Origin: Caulobacter sp. 602-2
GTDB taxonomy: Bacteria; Pseudomonadota; Alphaproteobacteria; Caulobacterales; Caulobacteraceae
DNA: 64,000 nucleotides
Assembly (NCBI RefSeq): GCF_011043625.1
Contig: NZ_JAAKGT010000002.1
Coordinates: forward strand, 682,001 to 746,000
Reading direction: 5' to 3'
In this document: positions 23,240 through 33,354 of the stretch, piece by piece
Numbering within the stretch: the stretch's first letter is position 1
Layout of the letters: each line of letters starts with the position of its first letter
Program-made: the position numbers and the translations under genes
The notes under the pieces: generated by a model
What the model was told of the DNA's origin: nothing
Database searches by the model: none
What the model saw: the letters and a program-made list of their open reading frames with translations, nothing else

Positions 23240-25003
23240 ATGCGGACGCGTGCATCCACGATCGGCCGGCTGGGCGCGGCCGCCGCGATGCTGCTCGGGC
23301 TGGGCGCGGCCTGGCCGGGCGGGACCTACACCCAGAGCGCGGGACCCGAGAGGGCCTTCATCGTGCCGATGGGTCACGAATGGATCACCCGCCTGGCGGC
23401 GATGGAGGTGCTGGGCGCACCGTCTTCGGTCGCCCCGGACAAGCCTGATCCCCATGATCCCCGCCGGAACTGGGCGTACGGCAAGGGCCTGGCCTGGAAC
23501 CCCAAGGTGGACGCCGGCGCGGCGCCGGCCGAGGCCGCCCGCATCCGCGGCCACAAGGTTTCCGACAGCCGCTACGCCTCGCACTACAAGGCCGTCTACG
23601 ACGCCGTCATCGGCGAGCGCTGGGTGGACCTGGCGGGCCATCGGGTGGGGGTGAGCCAGTTCGCCAACCGCTGCTGGACCGCCGTGGCCCAGGAGGCCGC
23701 CGAGGCCCAGTACGACCACTTCATGCGCCGCTACGACGACGCCGGCCCCGACGGCGGCGTGCGCGCGGCCAGGGAGTCGCAGGCCCGGTTCGTGGACTAT
23801 TTCGTCGCCGCCGCCACCGCGGCCAAGACCATGATCCGGGTCCAGGACGGCGGGGCGACCACCCAGGCCCAGACGGTCGACAGGAACTACTTCCTGTTCG
23901 GTCGCGCCGTGCACCTGTTCCAGGACTCGTTCAGTTCCGAACACACCGTGCGGATCGCCGAGGACAACTATGTGAGGATCCGCCAGGTCAAGAGCTACGC
24001 CTGCGCCAAGGGCGCCGAGCAGCACAGCCACTCCAAGGCCGAGATCGTGCTCAGGCCCAAGAGCGGCGACGTGATCTGGACGGCCGCCGAACGCCGGGCC
24101 CCGGGCTGGAGCAGCTACACCCCCAGCAACATGAAGCCGACCGCCCTGGTGGCCACCGAGGCCAGCCGCGACCTGTGGGCGGCCTTCATCCGCACCATGG
24201 CCCTGCCCCAGACCCAGCGCGAGGCGGCCGCGCGGGCCGAGGCGCAGACCCTGGTCGCCCACTGGCTGAGCTTCGACGAGGCCGAGATGCGCGGCTGGTA
24301 CGACGATCCGGCCCGCCGCGACGCCACCTATGTCCTCGACGATGACCAGACGGGCAAGGGCAAGACCCAGGCCCAGTGCATGGAGGGGGTCAAGCGCGGC
24401 TACAGCCAGGCTTCCTACATCGCCGAGCTGAAGGAGGACCAGCGCGTGTGCCTCTACAACGTGCTGCCCGAGATCGGCTACGAGGACCAGTTCGATCCCC
24501 AGACCCAGGTCTGGTACGCATGGCGCTGGCGCAACGCCGCGAGGCTGCAGACGCCGCCTGCCGGCTGGCGGCCCACGCCCCGCCCGGCCGACACCTCGAC
24601 CCGCGTGCGCCTGCAGAGCGTGGCCAACGGCCGCTACGTGGTCGCGCCCGTCTGGAGCAGCAACGAGACCCCGGTCTACGCCCGCGAAGGCGCGCCGCTG
24701 GAGTTTGCGATGGTGGGCCCGCAAAGCCACGCGATGTTCCGCTCGGTCGACGATCCGGGCCTGTTCCTCGACTATCGGACCAGCGGCGCGATGATGCTGT
24801 TCGCCCGTCCGGTCCGGCAGCCGCCCGCCTACGGCCTGGCGCCGGCCGGCCAGGGCTGGTCGATGCGCGAGACCAGCTGGAACCAGTACGTCTGGCTGAA
24901 CGGCGATCGCCCCTATCTCAACCGCCAGGGCGACCCGAAGACCCCTGAGGCCCAGTGGCGGATCGAGGGGTTGCGGCAGCAGGGGGCGGGCGGCGCGCCC
25001 TAG
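23240..25003 (+). CDS. Secreted zinc phospholipase C/S1-P1 nuclease-like protein
   Basis: 587 residues with an N-terminal hydrophobic export signal. MGHEWITR (His46), AVHLFQDSFSSEHT (His225, Asp229, His235) and HSH (262-264) match the zinc-ligand pattern of the bacterial phospholipase C/S1-P1 nuclease superfamily, where such helices bind three zinc ions. The last 150 residues (VRLQSVANGRYVVAPVW and repeats) look like a beta-trefoil/fascin-type binding module. Substrate could be phospholipid or nucleic acid. Fold assignment is by motif and moderate in confidence. Confidence 0.6.
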   Translation: MRTRASTIGRLGAAAAMLLGLGAAWPGGTYTQSAGPERAFIVPMGHEWITRLAAMEVLGAPSSVAPDKPDPHDPRRNWAYGKGLAWNPKVDAGAAPAEAARIRGHKVSDSRYASHYKAVYDAVIGERWVDLAGHRVGVSQFANRCWTAVAQEAAEAQYDHFMRRYDDAGPDGGVRAARESQARFVDYFVAAATAAKTMIRVQDGGATTQAQTVDRNYFLFGRAVHLFQDSFSSEHTVRIAEDNYVRIRQVKSYACAKGAEQHSHSKAEIVLRPKSGDVIWTAAERRAPGWSSYTPSNMKPTALVATEASRDLWAAFIRTMALPQTQREAAARAEAQTLVAHWLSFDEAEMRGWYDDPARRDATYVLDDDQTGKGKTQAQCMEGVKRGYSQASYIAELKEDQRVCLYNVLPEIGYEDQFDPQTQVWYAWRWRNAARLQTPPAGWRPTPRPADTSTRVRLQSVANGRYVVAPVWSSNETPVYAREGAPLEFAMVGPQSHAMFRSVDDPGLFLDYRTSGAMMLFARPVRQPPAYGLAPAGQGWSMRETSWNQYVWLNGDRPYLNRQGDPKTPEAQWRIEGLRQQGAGGAP

Positions 25004-25061
25004 GGCCTGCATTCAATTGAACGAGAGTAATTAGTTATCCATTTCAATATCTTATAGCGGC

Positions 25062-25177
25062 CGTCATCCCGGCCGCAGCGCAGCGGAGCGCCGGGATCTC
25101 CCACAGTTTTCGAACCTGCCGACGTGGGAGATCCCGGCTCTACGGATCGCTGACGCGCTCCTCCGGCCGGGAAGACA
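25062..25177. repeat. Composite REP-like repeat
   Basis: Contains CATCCCGGCCG..., a perfect 15-base inverted repeat GCCGGGATCTCCCAC / GTGGGAGATCCCGGC (25090-25104 and 25124-25138), and a closing CCGGCCGGGAAGAC. Lies between two convergent genes and could terminate both. The first 60 bases after the upstream gene are AT-rich and featureless. Confidence 0.6.
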
Positions 25178-25208
25178 CGTTTCTTTGCACGCCAATTGAG
25201 GCCAGACC

Positions 25209-27575
25209 CTAGGCCGTCGCCGCCGCCATCACCCGCAGCTCGTAGATCACCACTGGCTTGCCCTCGGCCTCGATGCGCACGCGGGCCGGGGCCGATCCGG
25301 GCGGCAGCGGCAGGTCGACGGCGAAGAAGCCGTCGCGCTTGCCGGTCGGGGTGACGAAGGTTCCGATCGGCGCGCCGTCGGCCAGCACCTTGGCCGACTG
25401 GGCCGCGTCGGCGCCCCAGTAGACCAGCTGCAGCACCAGCGGGCCGGCGCGGCGGGCAAGCGTGGCCTCCAGCCAGCCGCCGCCGGGGTTCAGCTTGCGG
25501 CCGCTGCGGCCGTTCAGCTGGATGATCTCGCCGTTTGCGGCCGCGACCTTGTGGTCGACCTCGGGCTGCTGCTCGCCCAGATAGACGGTGTCGACGGTGC
25601 GGGCGGCGGTGTCGATGCGCGCCCGCTCGGCCGCCAGGAAGGCCTGTCCCTCGCCCGCCCAGCGGGCCTTGGTGAACACCGGGGCGTAGACCGCCGTGCG
25701 GTTGTCGTACTGGTTGAAGAAGGGGCTGAACACCACGCTCTCGCCCTGGGCCGTGCGGGCGGCGTAGGTGTGAGGCGGCTTGCCCACCTGGCGCAGCAGG
25801 CCCGCGGCCGGCCCGTCGCCGACCAGGGCCGGCGCGGCCTTCTCGAACGGACGGTCGGCCAGGCCCACGTCGGCGGCCAGCACCAGCGGCCCCGAGACGA
25901 AGGCCACCAGGTTGGGATCGTCCGGCGTCGGCTCGGCCCGCAGCGTCATCGGCAGGGAAAGCTCGATCCGGTCGCCGGCCTTCCAGCGGCGGGACAGCCG
26001 GGCATAGCCGTCGGGGCCGCCCCGGCCGGCCGGCTTGCCGTTCACCAGGATCGCCGGCCGGGCGCACCAGGCCGGCAGGCGCACGGCGATCTCGCGCTCG
26101 CCGGCCGGGGCGCGCACGAGGGTCAGCCGCACCTGGTCTCGCCTCGGGTACTCGGTGTCCAGGTCGATGGCGAAATCGCCGTCCGGCAAGTCCAGCTTCG
26201 AGGGGATGAAGAGGTTGAGATAGAGCGCGCCGTCGCCGCCCTTCCACCAGATGCTGTCGGCGTGCTTGGCGTGGCTTTCCATGCCCGAGCCGACGCAGCA
26301 CCAGAAGCTGTCCTCGTAGGTGGAATAGCTGCGCCGCCCGCCCGCGGCCATCGGCATGAAATAGACGAAGCGGCCGTCGCCCGGCCGCTGGTGGGCCATG
26401 ATGTGGTTCAGCTGGGCGCGCTCGTAATAGTCGAACAGCGCCCCGTCCGGCTTCCAGCTCCACAGGTGCCGGGTCAGCTTCAACATGTTGTAGCTGTTGC
26501 AGGCCTCGCAGGTGGTCTCGGCCATGTGGCGGGCGATCTGGCCCGGCTTGCCGAAATGCTCGCGGTCGGAATTGCCGCCGATGACATAGCTGTGGTCGCG
26601 GGTCACGACCCGGTGGAAGAAGCGCGCGGCGGCCGCCTCGCCGGGGTCGTCGCCGGCGACTTCATGAAGCCGCGCCAGGCCGATGACCTTGGGGATCTGG
26701 GTGTTGGCGTGCAGGCCGGCCAGCTCGTCGCGCTCGGCGGCGATCGGATCCAGCACGGCCTTGTGGCGCAGGCGCCGGGCGACCTTCAGCCAGCGCGCAT
26801 CGCCGGTCAGGGCGTAGGTCTGGGCGTAGGCCTCGTTGATCCCGCCGTGCTCGGTGACGAGGATCTTCTGCACCTGCTCGTCGGAGAGGCCGTCGATCAC
26901 CCCGGCGAAGTAGCCGGCCAGGCCGACCGCCACGTCCAGCGCGCCGGGCGTGGCGGCCAGCTCATGGGCGTCCAGCAGGCCAGCATGCACCTTGTGCCAG
27001 GTGTAGATCGGCACCCAGCCGTCGTTGAGGCTGAAGCGCGAGGACCGGATGTCGCCCCGCCGCAGCTCCTCGAACACCTGCTTGCCGCCGACCGGGTCGT
27101 CCTGGCCCCAGCGGGTGGTTCCGCCGACATAGCCGTCGCCATGGGCGGCCTGCACGCGGGCCAGCTCGGCGACCGTGTAGGCCAGGCGTTCGCGCAGCTC
27201 CGGATCGCCGGTGTTGGCCACCTGCAGCGCGCAGGCCGTCAGCCAGTGACCCAGGGTGTGGCCGGCGATGCTCTGGGCCTCCCAGCCGCCGTAGACCGGC
27301 GCCTTGACCGGCAGGCCCGCGCCCTTGTGGAAGTTGTGCAGCAGCCGGTCGGGCGACAGAAAGACCAGATAGGCGCGGTTGGCCGCCTGGGCCTGGGCGA
27401 AGATCGACGGCTTCAGGGTCACGTGACGTGCGGCCACGGGCCGGGCGACGACGCGGGCGGGGTCCACGGCCAGCGGCGCGGCGACGGCGGCTCCGCCGGC
27501 GAAGGCCAGCGCGGTGGAGGCCAGCAGGAACCCCCGGCGGGTCGCCATGCCCCTCGTCGCGTCGTTCCCCGCCAT
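25209..27575 (-). CDS. Secreted GH127 beta-L-arabinofuranosidase-like enzyme
   Basis: About 788 residues of GH127 (formerly DUF1680). After a Tat-type signal (ATRRGFLLASTALAFAGGAA) comes an alpha/alpha barrel and beta domains. The zinc/nucleophile site is visible as CEACNS (Glu and Cys) and FWCCVGSG (Cys426-Cys427, the first of which aligns with the HypBA1 nucleophile). GH127 enzymes release beta-L-arabinofuranose, with other specificities known. The start is uncertain: ATG 27575 or ATG 27548 nearer the Tat signal, or TTG 27587. The operator-like palindrome upstream matches the one before the GH2 gene. Confidence 0.9.
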   Translation of the reverse strand: MAGNDATRGMATRRGFLLASTALAFAGGAAVAAPLAVDPARVVARPVAARHVTLKPSIFAQAQAANRAYLVFLSPDRLLHNFHKGAGLPVKAPVYGGWEAQSIAGHTLGHWLTACALQVANTGDPELRERLAYTVAELARVQAAHGDGYVGGTTRWGQDDPVGGKQVFEELRRGDIRSSRFSLNDGWVPIYTWHKVHAGLLDAHELAATPGALDVAVGLAGYFAGVIDGLSDEQVQKILVTEHGGINEAYAQTYALTGDARWLKVARRLRHKAVLDPIAAERDELAGLHANTQIPKVIGLARLHEVAGDDPGEAAAARFFHRVVTRDHSYVIGGNSDREHFGKPGQIARHMAETTCEACNSYNMLKLTRHLWSWKPDGALFDYYERAQLNHIMAHQRPGDGRFVYFMPMAAGGRRSYSTYEDSFWCCVGSGMESHAKHADSIWWKGGDGALYLNLFIPSKLDLPDGDFAIDLDTEYPRRDQVRLTLVRAPAGEREIAVRLPAWCARPAILVNGKPAGRGGPDGYARLSRRWKAGDRIELSLPMTLRAEPTPDDPNLVAFVSGPLVLAADVGLADRPFEKAAPALVGDGPAAGLLRQVGKPPHTYAARTAQGESVVFSPFFNQYDNRTAVYAPVFTKARWAGEGQAFLAAERARIDTAARTVDTVYLGEQQPEVDHKVAAANGEIIQLNGRSGRKLNPGGGWLEATLARRAGPLVLQLVYWGADAAQSAKVLADGAPIGTFVTPTGKRDGFFAVDLPLPPGSAPARVRIEAEGKPVVIYELRVMAAATA

Positions 27576-27588
27576 GCTCCACCCCAAA

Positions 27589-27609
27589 GCTATTTGTCAG
27601 ACAATTAGC
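27589..27609. promoter_or_regulatory. Palindromic operator upstream of GH127 gene
   Basis: GCTA-T-TTGTC-A-GACAA-T-TAGC, a 21-base palindrome with one mismatched pair, ending 14 bases before the GH127 ATG. Its core repeats the site upstream of the GH2 gene at 4639-4651. Confidence 0.65.
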
Positions 27610-27637
27610 CGGAAGAGAGCATGAGCGGCGGCGGGGC

Positions 27638-30600
27638 TCAAGGGGGCGGGGTGGCTTCGAGGCGCGACGCCAGCACCCCGAATACTCCGGCCGTCCGCCA
27701 ACGCTCATGCGAACCGACGACGTAGAGCGCCTCCTTGGCCCGTGTCACGGCGACGTTAAGCAGGTTGGGCTCGCCTCCGGCCCAGCCTCGCGCGCCAGCC
27801 TGCTGAGGCAGGGGCGCGCCGAGCACAAAGATCACGGCCTCAGCTTCGCGCCCCTGGACGGTGTGGACAGTGCCCACCCGCTCACGGGTCCAAGCCCGAA
27901 CATCGTCCACGACGCCCTCCAGAACGCCCGTCTCGATGATTAGCCGCCGCAGGCCTTCGGCCACGGCCACGAAAGGCGTGACCACATAGAGATCGAGCGT
28001 GACCCCGGCGGCGACCAGCTTTCCGAGCAGGTCGATGACCACCGCACCCTCCTCGGGCGACCACTTGTCCTGGGCCGAGCCCTGAATGTCGATCCAGCGC
28101 GAAGGACCCAGAACCTCGGCGATAGGCGACGCCTCCGGGGTCTTGGCCTGCACCATCTTTCCCGAATAGGCCACGTGATTGGAAATACTGAACATCGGCT
28201 CGGAGCAACGACGGTGCACCAAAAGCGGCACGCCAACCGTTCGACTGCCGACGCTGGCCTGGAACTCGGCCATGTAGGGCGTGGCGCTATCGGCCAGGGT
28301 CTGGGTCGAGGCCCCTGGGGCGTTGAAAGGATCGGGATCGACGCCGAACCGTCGGTGGATGGCGGCGGTAAGGCTTTCGGGCAGGGTGACCACAGGCGGG
28401 ATCTGCACTGGATCGCCGACGATCACAGCACGCTTCACCCGCATCAGCGCCCCAACGGCGGCCTGCGGCAAGGCCTGGCCAGCCTCGTCAATCAGCAGCC
28501 AACCCAAAGCGCCAGGCGGCAGTCGCCCCAACATCTTGTCGACCGAGGCAAAGGTGGTCGACAGCGCCGGCACGACGAGGAACAGCGACGACCATAAGTC
28601 GGGGATCAGGGCGTCCTTCTCGGCGTCGCCCAGACTCGCGCCGCCGAGCACGTTCATCATCGCCCCGAGATTGTGGCGCAGTGGCTTGGCGGCGGCGTCG
28701 ATGAAGGCCTTGTGCAGGGCCATGGCGGCGATGAAGACATCGTCGCGCGCCCGTTGGGCGGCGGCGTCCAGCCAGGGACTGGCTTTCTGCCAAGTCGCCT
28801 CATCGCGCGCGAAGAACGCCGCATCAACGAAACGTTCGCCAATCTCAAGCCGACGCCGATCGGCAGCATCGGCCACACGGTCCAAGTCCACCCGCGCCGG
28901 TACCAACAACGCGGCCCTGGGCGCGAGTTCAGCCATCGCATCCTGCAATGCAACGGCCAGCGCCTTATCGATGACCGGACCCGCCGCGACGAGATCGCGA
29001 CCCGCGACCTCCCTGGCGTCAAGCGCCGCCTTCCGCCAAGTGCGGAAGGTCCGCGTAAAGAACAGTCGCGACCAGAACCCTGGGCGGCGCGACGCCAGAT
29101 CGGCCCAGGCGTTCACCGACCTGCGGAGAGCAGGCAGTCGCGCGGCCGCGATCCTGGCGAACTCCAGCTCGTCCAGCGTCGCGCGACTGGCCCTGAGGGC
29201 GGCATTGAACCGGCGCCGCGCCTGTTTCCAACGCTCCAGAGCATCAAGCTGATCGCGCGGCGGGTCCTCCTGCTTGACGATCCGCGGCTTGCGGGGCGGA
29301 CCGTTATCATCGGACTCGACGAGGCTTTCGTTTCCGGCCGCGGCGAACAGGTAGGTCGACAGGCCGACGTCCTTGTCCCACCAGAAGGTCTGGCTGAAGC
29401 GGTAGCGGTTGCCAGCGTTGCCGAGCACCGCCGCGCCCAAGCCCCAGGTCGATCGTTGCAGCAACTGATCCGACAGGCTTTTGAAATAGCGAAGATCCGT
29501 CGCATCCTCAGCCACGGCGCTCTGTCCCGGCAGCTCCGCGCTGACATTTTCGACCGCGCCGTTGTTCGACGAGGCCACCAGCATTTCGAAGCCCTTCAGA
29601 CGCTCGTCCAAACGGTAGAGGTGCAGCCAGCCGGCGCCGGCCTTGAGCTTCTTGCCCGTCGTGTGGAAAGCGTCTGCCGGATTGGCGAAGGTCGCCATAC
29701 TGCGCGCTCGTTCGGTCACCAGCGCCGCGACCAAGTCGCGCAGAAGTGTGGTCTTGCCAGTGCCTGGCGGCCCGTTCACGGCCAGCACGCCGCCCGCCTT
29801 GCCCTCCTCCAGCGCCAGATTGACCGCCGCCTGCTGCAGCAGCGCCAGCGGGTGGCGGCCCTTGCCTGGCCAACGCCCAGGCGAGTAGCGGGCCGGATCC
29901 AGAGCCCTGGCCAGCGCAGCGCGGTCGGTGAACAGGTCTGGGCGTGCCGCCGGCCGAAGCACCCCGAGATAGCGTTTGAGCAGATCCGGCGCGGCGTTGC
30001 GCGCGAACAGGTGACGCGCCCGCGCCAAGTCCTTCAGATAGAAGCTGTTGAGCAACAGGGGCTCGGGCGGCTCGGCGCTCCTGAAAGGCACAAAGCTGCG
30101 GATGGCGAAACTCGGTGGCTTGACGAGGTCCGCCGGCAAGCCGAGCGCGCTGACCAGCCAGCGATAGGCCGCATCGATCATCGCACGGGTCAGCGGCTTG
30201 GCTTCGCCCTTGCGGTCGAGGTCGCGGATACGCTCGGTCAGGCCGGTCTTCAGCCCTTCTTCGACGGCCGGCCACTGGGCAAGCCGGTCCAACCCGCCAG
30301 CCAGGGCCGTCGGTAACCCCCAGCCGAAGCTGGCCACATGGGCGGGGTCATCCTCGACGGGGCGTCCCTCCCTGTCGACGATCACCACCGCCAGGATCGC
30401 CTGTCCGCTAACTCCGGGCCGCTCAGCCCGCTTGTCGGCATAGAGCTCGAGCAGCCCCTTGACCGCCTCGGGCAGGTCGATCGTCCCGAGCACGACCTGG
30501 TAATAGAGGCGCGAACCTGGCCTGGCCCTCAACCCGCGCTCCCACGGCAGGTCGCCTTCCAACTTGGCCACGGCAGTGCGATCGCCGCCAGCCAATTGCT

Positions 30601-31000
30601 CGACACGTCGGAAGCTGGGCGGAGACAGCACCTCCAGGGCCGTCCACGCATCCAACACGCCGACTGGCGCGTCGGTCTGCGTCGGATAGGGTTTGGGTTT
30701 GGGTTTGGGTTCGGGTCGGGCGGACTGCAGGCGTTCGGACGCCTCGCGTCGCTCGGGCGGCTTCGACTGGCGAGGCGCTTCCATTGCGGGGGCCGCTGGA
30801 GCGGCCGGTTTCGGCTTCATTCGCGCCTTTGCGTGGAGCGCCAGGCTGGCGGCGACCTTGCCCGCGAGGGCCCGACCTCTCGGCTTATCGCGATGGACGA
30901 GCTCCGCCTTCAAGACTTTCAGGCGCGCCACATCGCCCGCTGCGTTCTCGTACTCTCGCTCCAAGTCCGCGATGGACGCGTTGAAGAACGGCCTTTTCAT
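27638..31000 (-). CDS. SF1 (UPF1-like) helicase/ATPase
   Basis: 1120 residues. An N-terminal coiled region and a Lys/Pro-rich linker (PKPKPKPYP) precede the helicase core. Walker A is NGPPGTGKTTLL, motif II LLIDEAGQALPQA, motif III VGDPVQIPP, and the C-terminal motifs are GTVHTVQGREAEAVIF and NVAVTRAKEALYVVG, all typical of AAA_11/AAA_12 UPF1-like SF1B helicases. A long helical insertion (about 500-800) separates motifs I and II. Such proteins act on nucleic acid and many occur in defence islands; no nuclease partner is next to this one. The start at 31000 has AGGGGG upstream. Divergent from the first hybrid kinase. Confidence 0.88.
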   Translation of the reverse strand: MKRPFFNASIADLEREYENAAGDVARLKVLKAELVHRDKPRGRALAGKVAASLALHAKARMKPKPAAPAAPAMEAPRQSKPPERREASERLQSARPEPKPKPKPYPTQTDAPVGVLDAWTALEVLSPPSFRRVEQLAGGDRTAVAKLEGDLPWERGLRARPGSRLYYQVVLGTIDLPEAVKGLLELYADKRAERPGVSGQAILAVVIVDREGRPVEDDPAHVASFGWGLPTALAGGLDRLAQWPAVEEGLKTGLTERIRDLDRKGEAKPLTRAMIDAAYRWLVSALGLPADLVKPPSFAIRSFVPFRSAEPPEPLLLNSFYLKDLARARHLFARNAAPDLLKRYLGVLRPAARPDLFTDRAALARALDPARYSPGRWPGKGRHPLALLQQAAVNLALEEGKAGGVLAVNGPPGTGKTTLLRDLVAALVTERARSMATFANPADAFHTTGKKLKAGAGWLHLYRLDERLKGFEMLVASSNNGAVENVSAELPGQSAVAEDATDLRYFKSLSDQLLQRSTWGLGAAVLGNAGNRYRFSQTFWWDKDVGLSTYLFAAAGNESLVESDDNGPPRKPRIVKQEDPPRDQLDALERWKQARRRFNAALRASRATLDELEFARIAAARLPALRRSVNAWADLASRRPGFWSRLFFTRTFRTWRKAALDAREVAGRDLVAAGPVIDKALAVALQDAMAELAPRAALLVPARVDLDRVADAADRRRLEIGERFVDAAFFARDEATWQKASPWLDAAAQRARDDVFIAAMALHKAFIDAAAKPLRHNLGAMMNVLGGASLGDAEKDALIPDLWSSLFLVVPALSTTFASVDKMLGRLPPGALGWLLIDEAGQALPQAAVGALMRVKRAVIVGDPVQIPPVVTLPESLTAAIHRRFGVDPDPFNAPGASTQTLADSATPYMAEFQASVGSRTVGVPLLVHRRCSEPMFSISNHVAYSGKMVQAKTPEASPIAEVLGPSRWIDIQGSAQDKWSPEEGAVVIDLLGKLVAAGVTLDLYVVTPFVAVAEGLRRLIIETGVLEGVVDDVRAWTRERVGTVHTVQGREAEAVIFVLGAPLPQQAGARGWAGGEPNLLNVAVTRAKEALYVVGSHERWRTAGVFGVLASRLEATPPP

Positions 31001-31149
31001 GCAAGCCCCCTGACAGGACTCCACGCTTAGACGAGCTCGCACAATTTATGCAATCTTGGAGAAAGTCCCTGCACACCAAGCCCCCCACTTAACCAAAAAC
31101 CGACGTTTCGTGGTCATGGTGGAACCCGACAGCTTCCGGCCGCCTTCGG

Positions 31150-33300
31150 TTGGAAGCCTGGGGGTTTGAGGACTTGGGTTTCGGCCGCTTCGACATCGCG
31201 AGCGATCGCGCGGCGCTGTGGCGTCGCTGGCGGCGGCCGGCGGGGCTGACGCTCGCCTATGTGGCGTCGATGGCCTACAGCCTGTTCCTGACCGGGGCGG
31301 CGCAGGAGATCGCCACCATCTGGACGGCCAACGCCGTCATCATCGCCGGCCTGATGACCCTGGACCGCCAGCGCGGCGCGGTGCTGCTGGCGGTGACCAC
31401 CGTGCTGCACCTGGCGCTGAGCCTGACCACCAGCAACAGCAGCGCCTTCGCCCTGGCCGTGACCATCCTCGACGGCGTGCAGATCGCCGCCACGGCCGCC
31501 GCCCTGCGGCTGCTGCGGCTGCCGGGCAAGGTGCGCAGCATGCGTGGCCTGCTGGTGCTGACGGCGGTGTCGGCGGTGTTCACGGCGGTGACCTCGATCG
31601 CCGTCAACGGCGTGGCCTCGCTGGCCGAGGGCGGCGGCTTCTGGACCGGCTGGAGCGGCTGGACCACCAGCAACGTCCTGGGCGTGGCCATCGCCCTGCC
31701 GACCATCCTGATCCTTCTGGACCGCCGCCACGCCGAGGCCTTTCCCGTGCGCGGCTGGCTGGAGCCGGCCGCCGGCCTGGCGGTGATCGCCGCGGTGTCG
31801 TGGACGGTGTTCACCGGCCCGCCGCAGATGCGGGTGCTGGTGTTCGCGCCGGTTCTGCTGGCGGCGTTCCGCGGCGGCCCGCGCGCGGCGGCGCTGTCGG
31901 TGATGGCCGCCCTGGCCTTCGCCATCCCCGCGGTGCTGTCGATCGTGGGCCTGGACCCCAAGGCCGCGGCCGAGCCGATGCGCCACCTGCTGCTGTTCCA
32001 CGTCGTGCTCTATGCGGTGAGCATGGCCGCGGCCCTGGCGCTGAGCCGCCAGACGCGGCTGTCGGCCCTGCTGGTGCGCCGCCAGGCCGCCGCCCGCGCC
32101 GCCCAGGCCCGCGCCCAGGCCGCCAACGCCGCCAAGTCGGACTTCCTGGCGACCATCAGCCACGAGATCCGCACCCCGCTGAACAGCATCCTCGGTTTCG
32201 CCGCCCTGGTGGCCGAGGACGCCGACCTGTCGCCCGAGAACCGCCGCCGCCTCGACCTGGTCGGACGCGCCGGCCGCTCGCTGGCTGAAATCGTCAGCGA
32301 CCTGCTCGACTTCGCGAAAGTCGAGGCCGGTCGCCTGGAGCTTGTCCTGACCCCCTCTTCCCCCGCAGCCCTGCTGCGCGACGCCGCCGCCATCATCGCC
32401 CCCGAAGCACAAGGCAAGGGCCTGACCGTCACCGTCGAGGTCGAGGGCCGCGAGGGCCAGGATCCCGAGGCGCTGTTCTCCCTGGACGAGACGCGCCTGC
32501 GCCAGGTGCTGCTGAACCTGCTCAACAACGCCGTGAAGTTCACCACCCAGGGCGGCGTCACCGCCCGCCTGTCGGTCGGCCCCGATCCTGGCCTGCTGCG
32601 CTTTTCGGTGGCCGACACCGGCATCGGCATCGCGCCCGAGGTGCAGGCGCGGCTCTTTCAACGGTTCAGCCAGGGCGACAGCTCGATCAGCCGCGCCTAT
32701 GGCGGCACGGGCCTGGGACTGGCGATCAGCAAGGCGCTGGTCGGCCAGATGGGCGGGGCGATCTGGGTCGAGAGCGCGCTAGGCGTGGGGGCCGTGTTCC
32801 ACATCGTCCTGGAGGCGCAGGCCGCCCAGGCCCCCGCGCCCGCGCCGGCCGCCGGCCCCGAGCGGGCCGCCGCCGCCCGCGTGCTGCTGGTCGACGACCA
32901 CCCGATGAACCGCGAGCTGGGCGATGCTCTGCTGACCCTGGCCGGCTGTCAGGTGTTCACCGCCGAGGACGGCTTCCAGGCCGTGGAGGCCGCCCGCACC
33001 GGCGGCTTCGACCTGATCCTGATGGACGTGCACATGCCGGGCATGGACGGCCTGGCCGCCGCCCGGGCCATCCGCGCCCTCGACGGGCCGGTGGGCGACA
33101 CGCCGATCCTGGCGCTGAGCGCCGACGTGCTGCCCGAGCAGGTGGCCCGCTGCCGCGCGGCGGGCATGGACGGCCACGTGGCCAAGCCGATCCGCCGCGA
33201 CGAACTGCTGGCGGCGGTGTCGCGGGCGTTGAGCCAGCCGCCGGAGCGCGACCGAACGTCGCACGACGGCCCGGCGCACGGAAAAAGCGCAGCGCCTTAA
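31150..33300 (+). CDS. MASE1-type hybrid histidine kinase 1
   Basis: About 716 residues: eight-helix MASE1-like membrane sensor (residues about 25-310), DHp domain with His338 in TISHEIRTPLNSILG, ATPase domain (LRQVLLNLLNNAVKFT, DTGIGIAP, GTGLGLAI), and receiver with Asp626 in LILMDVHMPGMDG. It senses a membrane or intracellular cue and relays phosphate from His to its own receiver, then probably to a histidine phosphotransferase. The start is uncertain: TTG 31150 has no ribosome site and TTG 31174 follows GGGGG; the domain content is not affected. First of three paralogues. Confidence 0.9.
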   Translation: MEAWGFEDLGFGRFDIASDRAALWRRWRRPAGLTLAYVASMAYSLFLTGAAQEIATIWTANAVIIAGLMTLDRQRGAVLLAVTTVLHLALSLTTSNSSAFALAVTILDGVQIAATAAALRLLRLPGKVRSMRGLLVLTAVSAVFTAVTSIAVNGVASLAEGGGFWTGWSGWTTSNVLGVAIALPTILILLDRRHAEAFPVRGWLEPAAGLAVIAAVSWTVFTGPPQMRVLVFAPVLLAAFRGGPRAAALSVMAALAFAIPAVLSIVGLDPKAAAEPMRHLLLFHVVLYAVSMAAALALSRQTRLSALLVRRQAAARAAQARAQAANAAKSDFLATISHEIRTPLNSILGFAALVAEDADLSPENRRRLDLVGRAGRSLAEIVSDLLDFAKVEAGRLELVLTPSSPAALLRDAAAIIAPEAQGKGLTVTVEVEGREGQDPEALFSLDETRLRQVLLNLLNNAVKFTTQGGVTARLSVGPDPGLLRFSVADTGIGIAPEVQARLFQRFSQGDSSISRAYGGTGLGLAISKALVGQMGGAIWVESALGVGAVFHIVLEAQAAQAPAPAPAAGPERAAAARVLLVDDHPMNRELGDALLTLAGCQVFTAEDGFQAVEAARTGGFDLILMDVHMPGMDGLAAARAIRALDGPVGDTPILALSADVLPEQVARCRAAGMDGHVAKPIRRDELLAAVSRALSQPPERDRTSHDGPAHGKSAAP

Positions 33301-33354
33301 CCCTTTCTCGGGCCGGGCGTGGTGGTAGAGGGTTCCGGTCGCGACAGCGCCCGG

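Noticed and set aside
30690..30720. Telomere-like TTTGGG repeats
   Set aside because: They lie in frame inside the helicase gene and encode a Pro/Lys linker (PKPKPKPYP).
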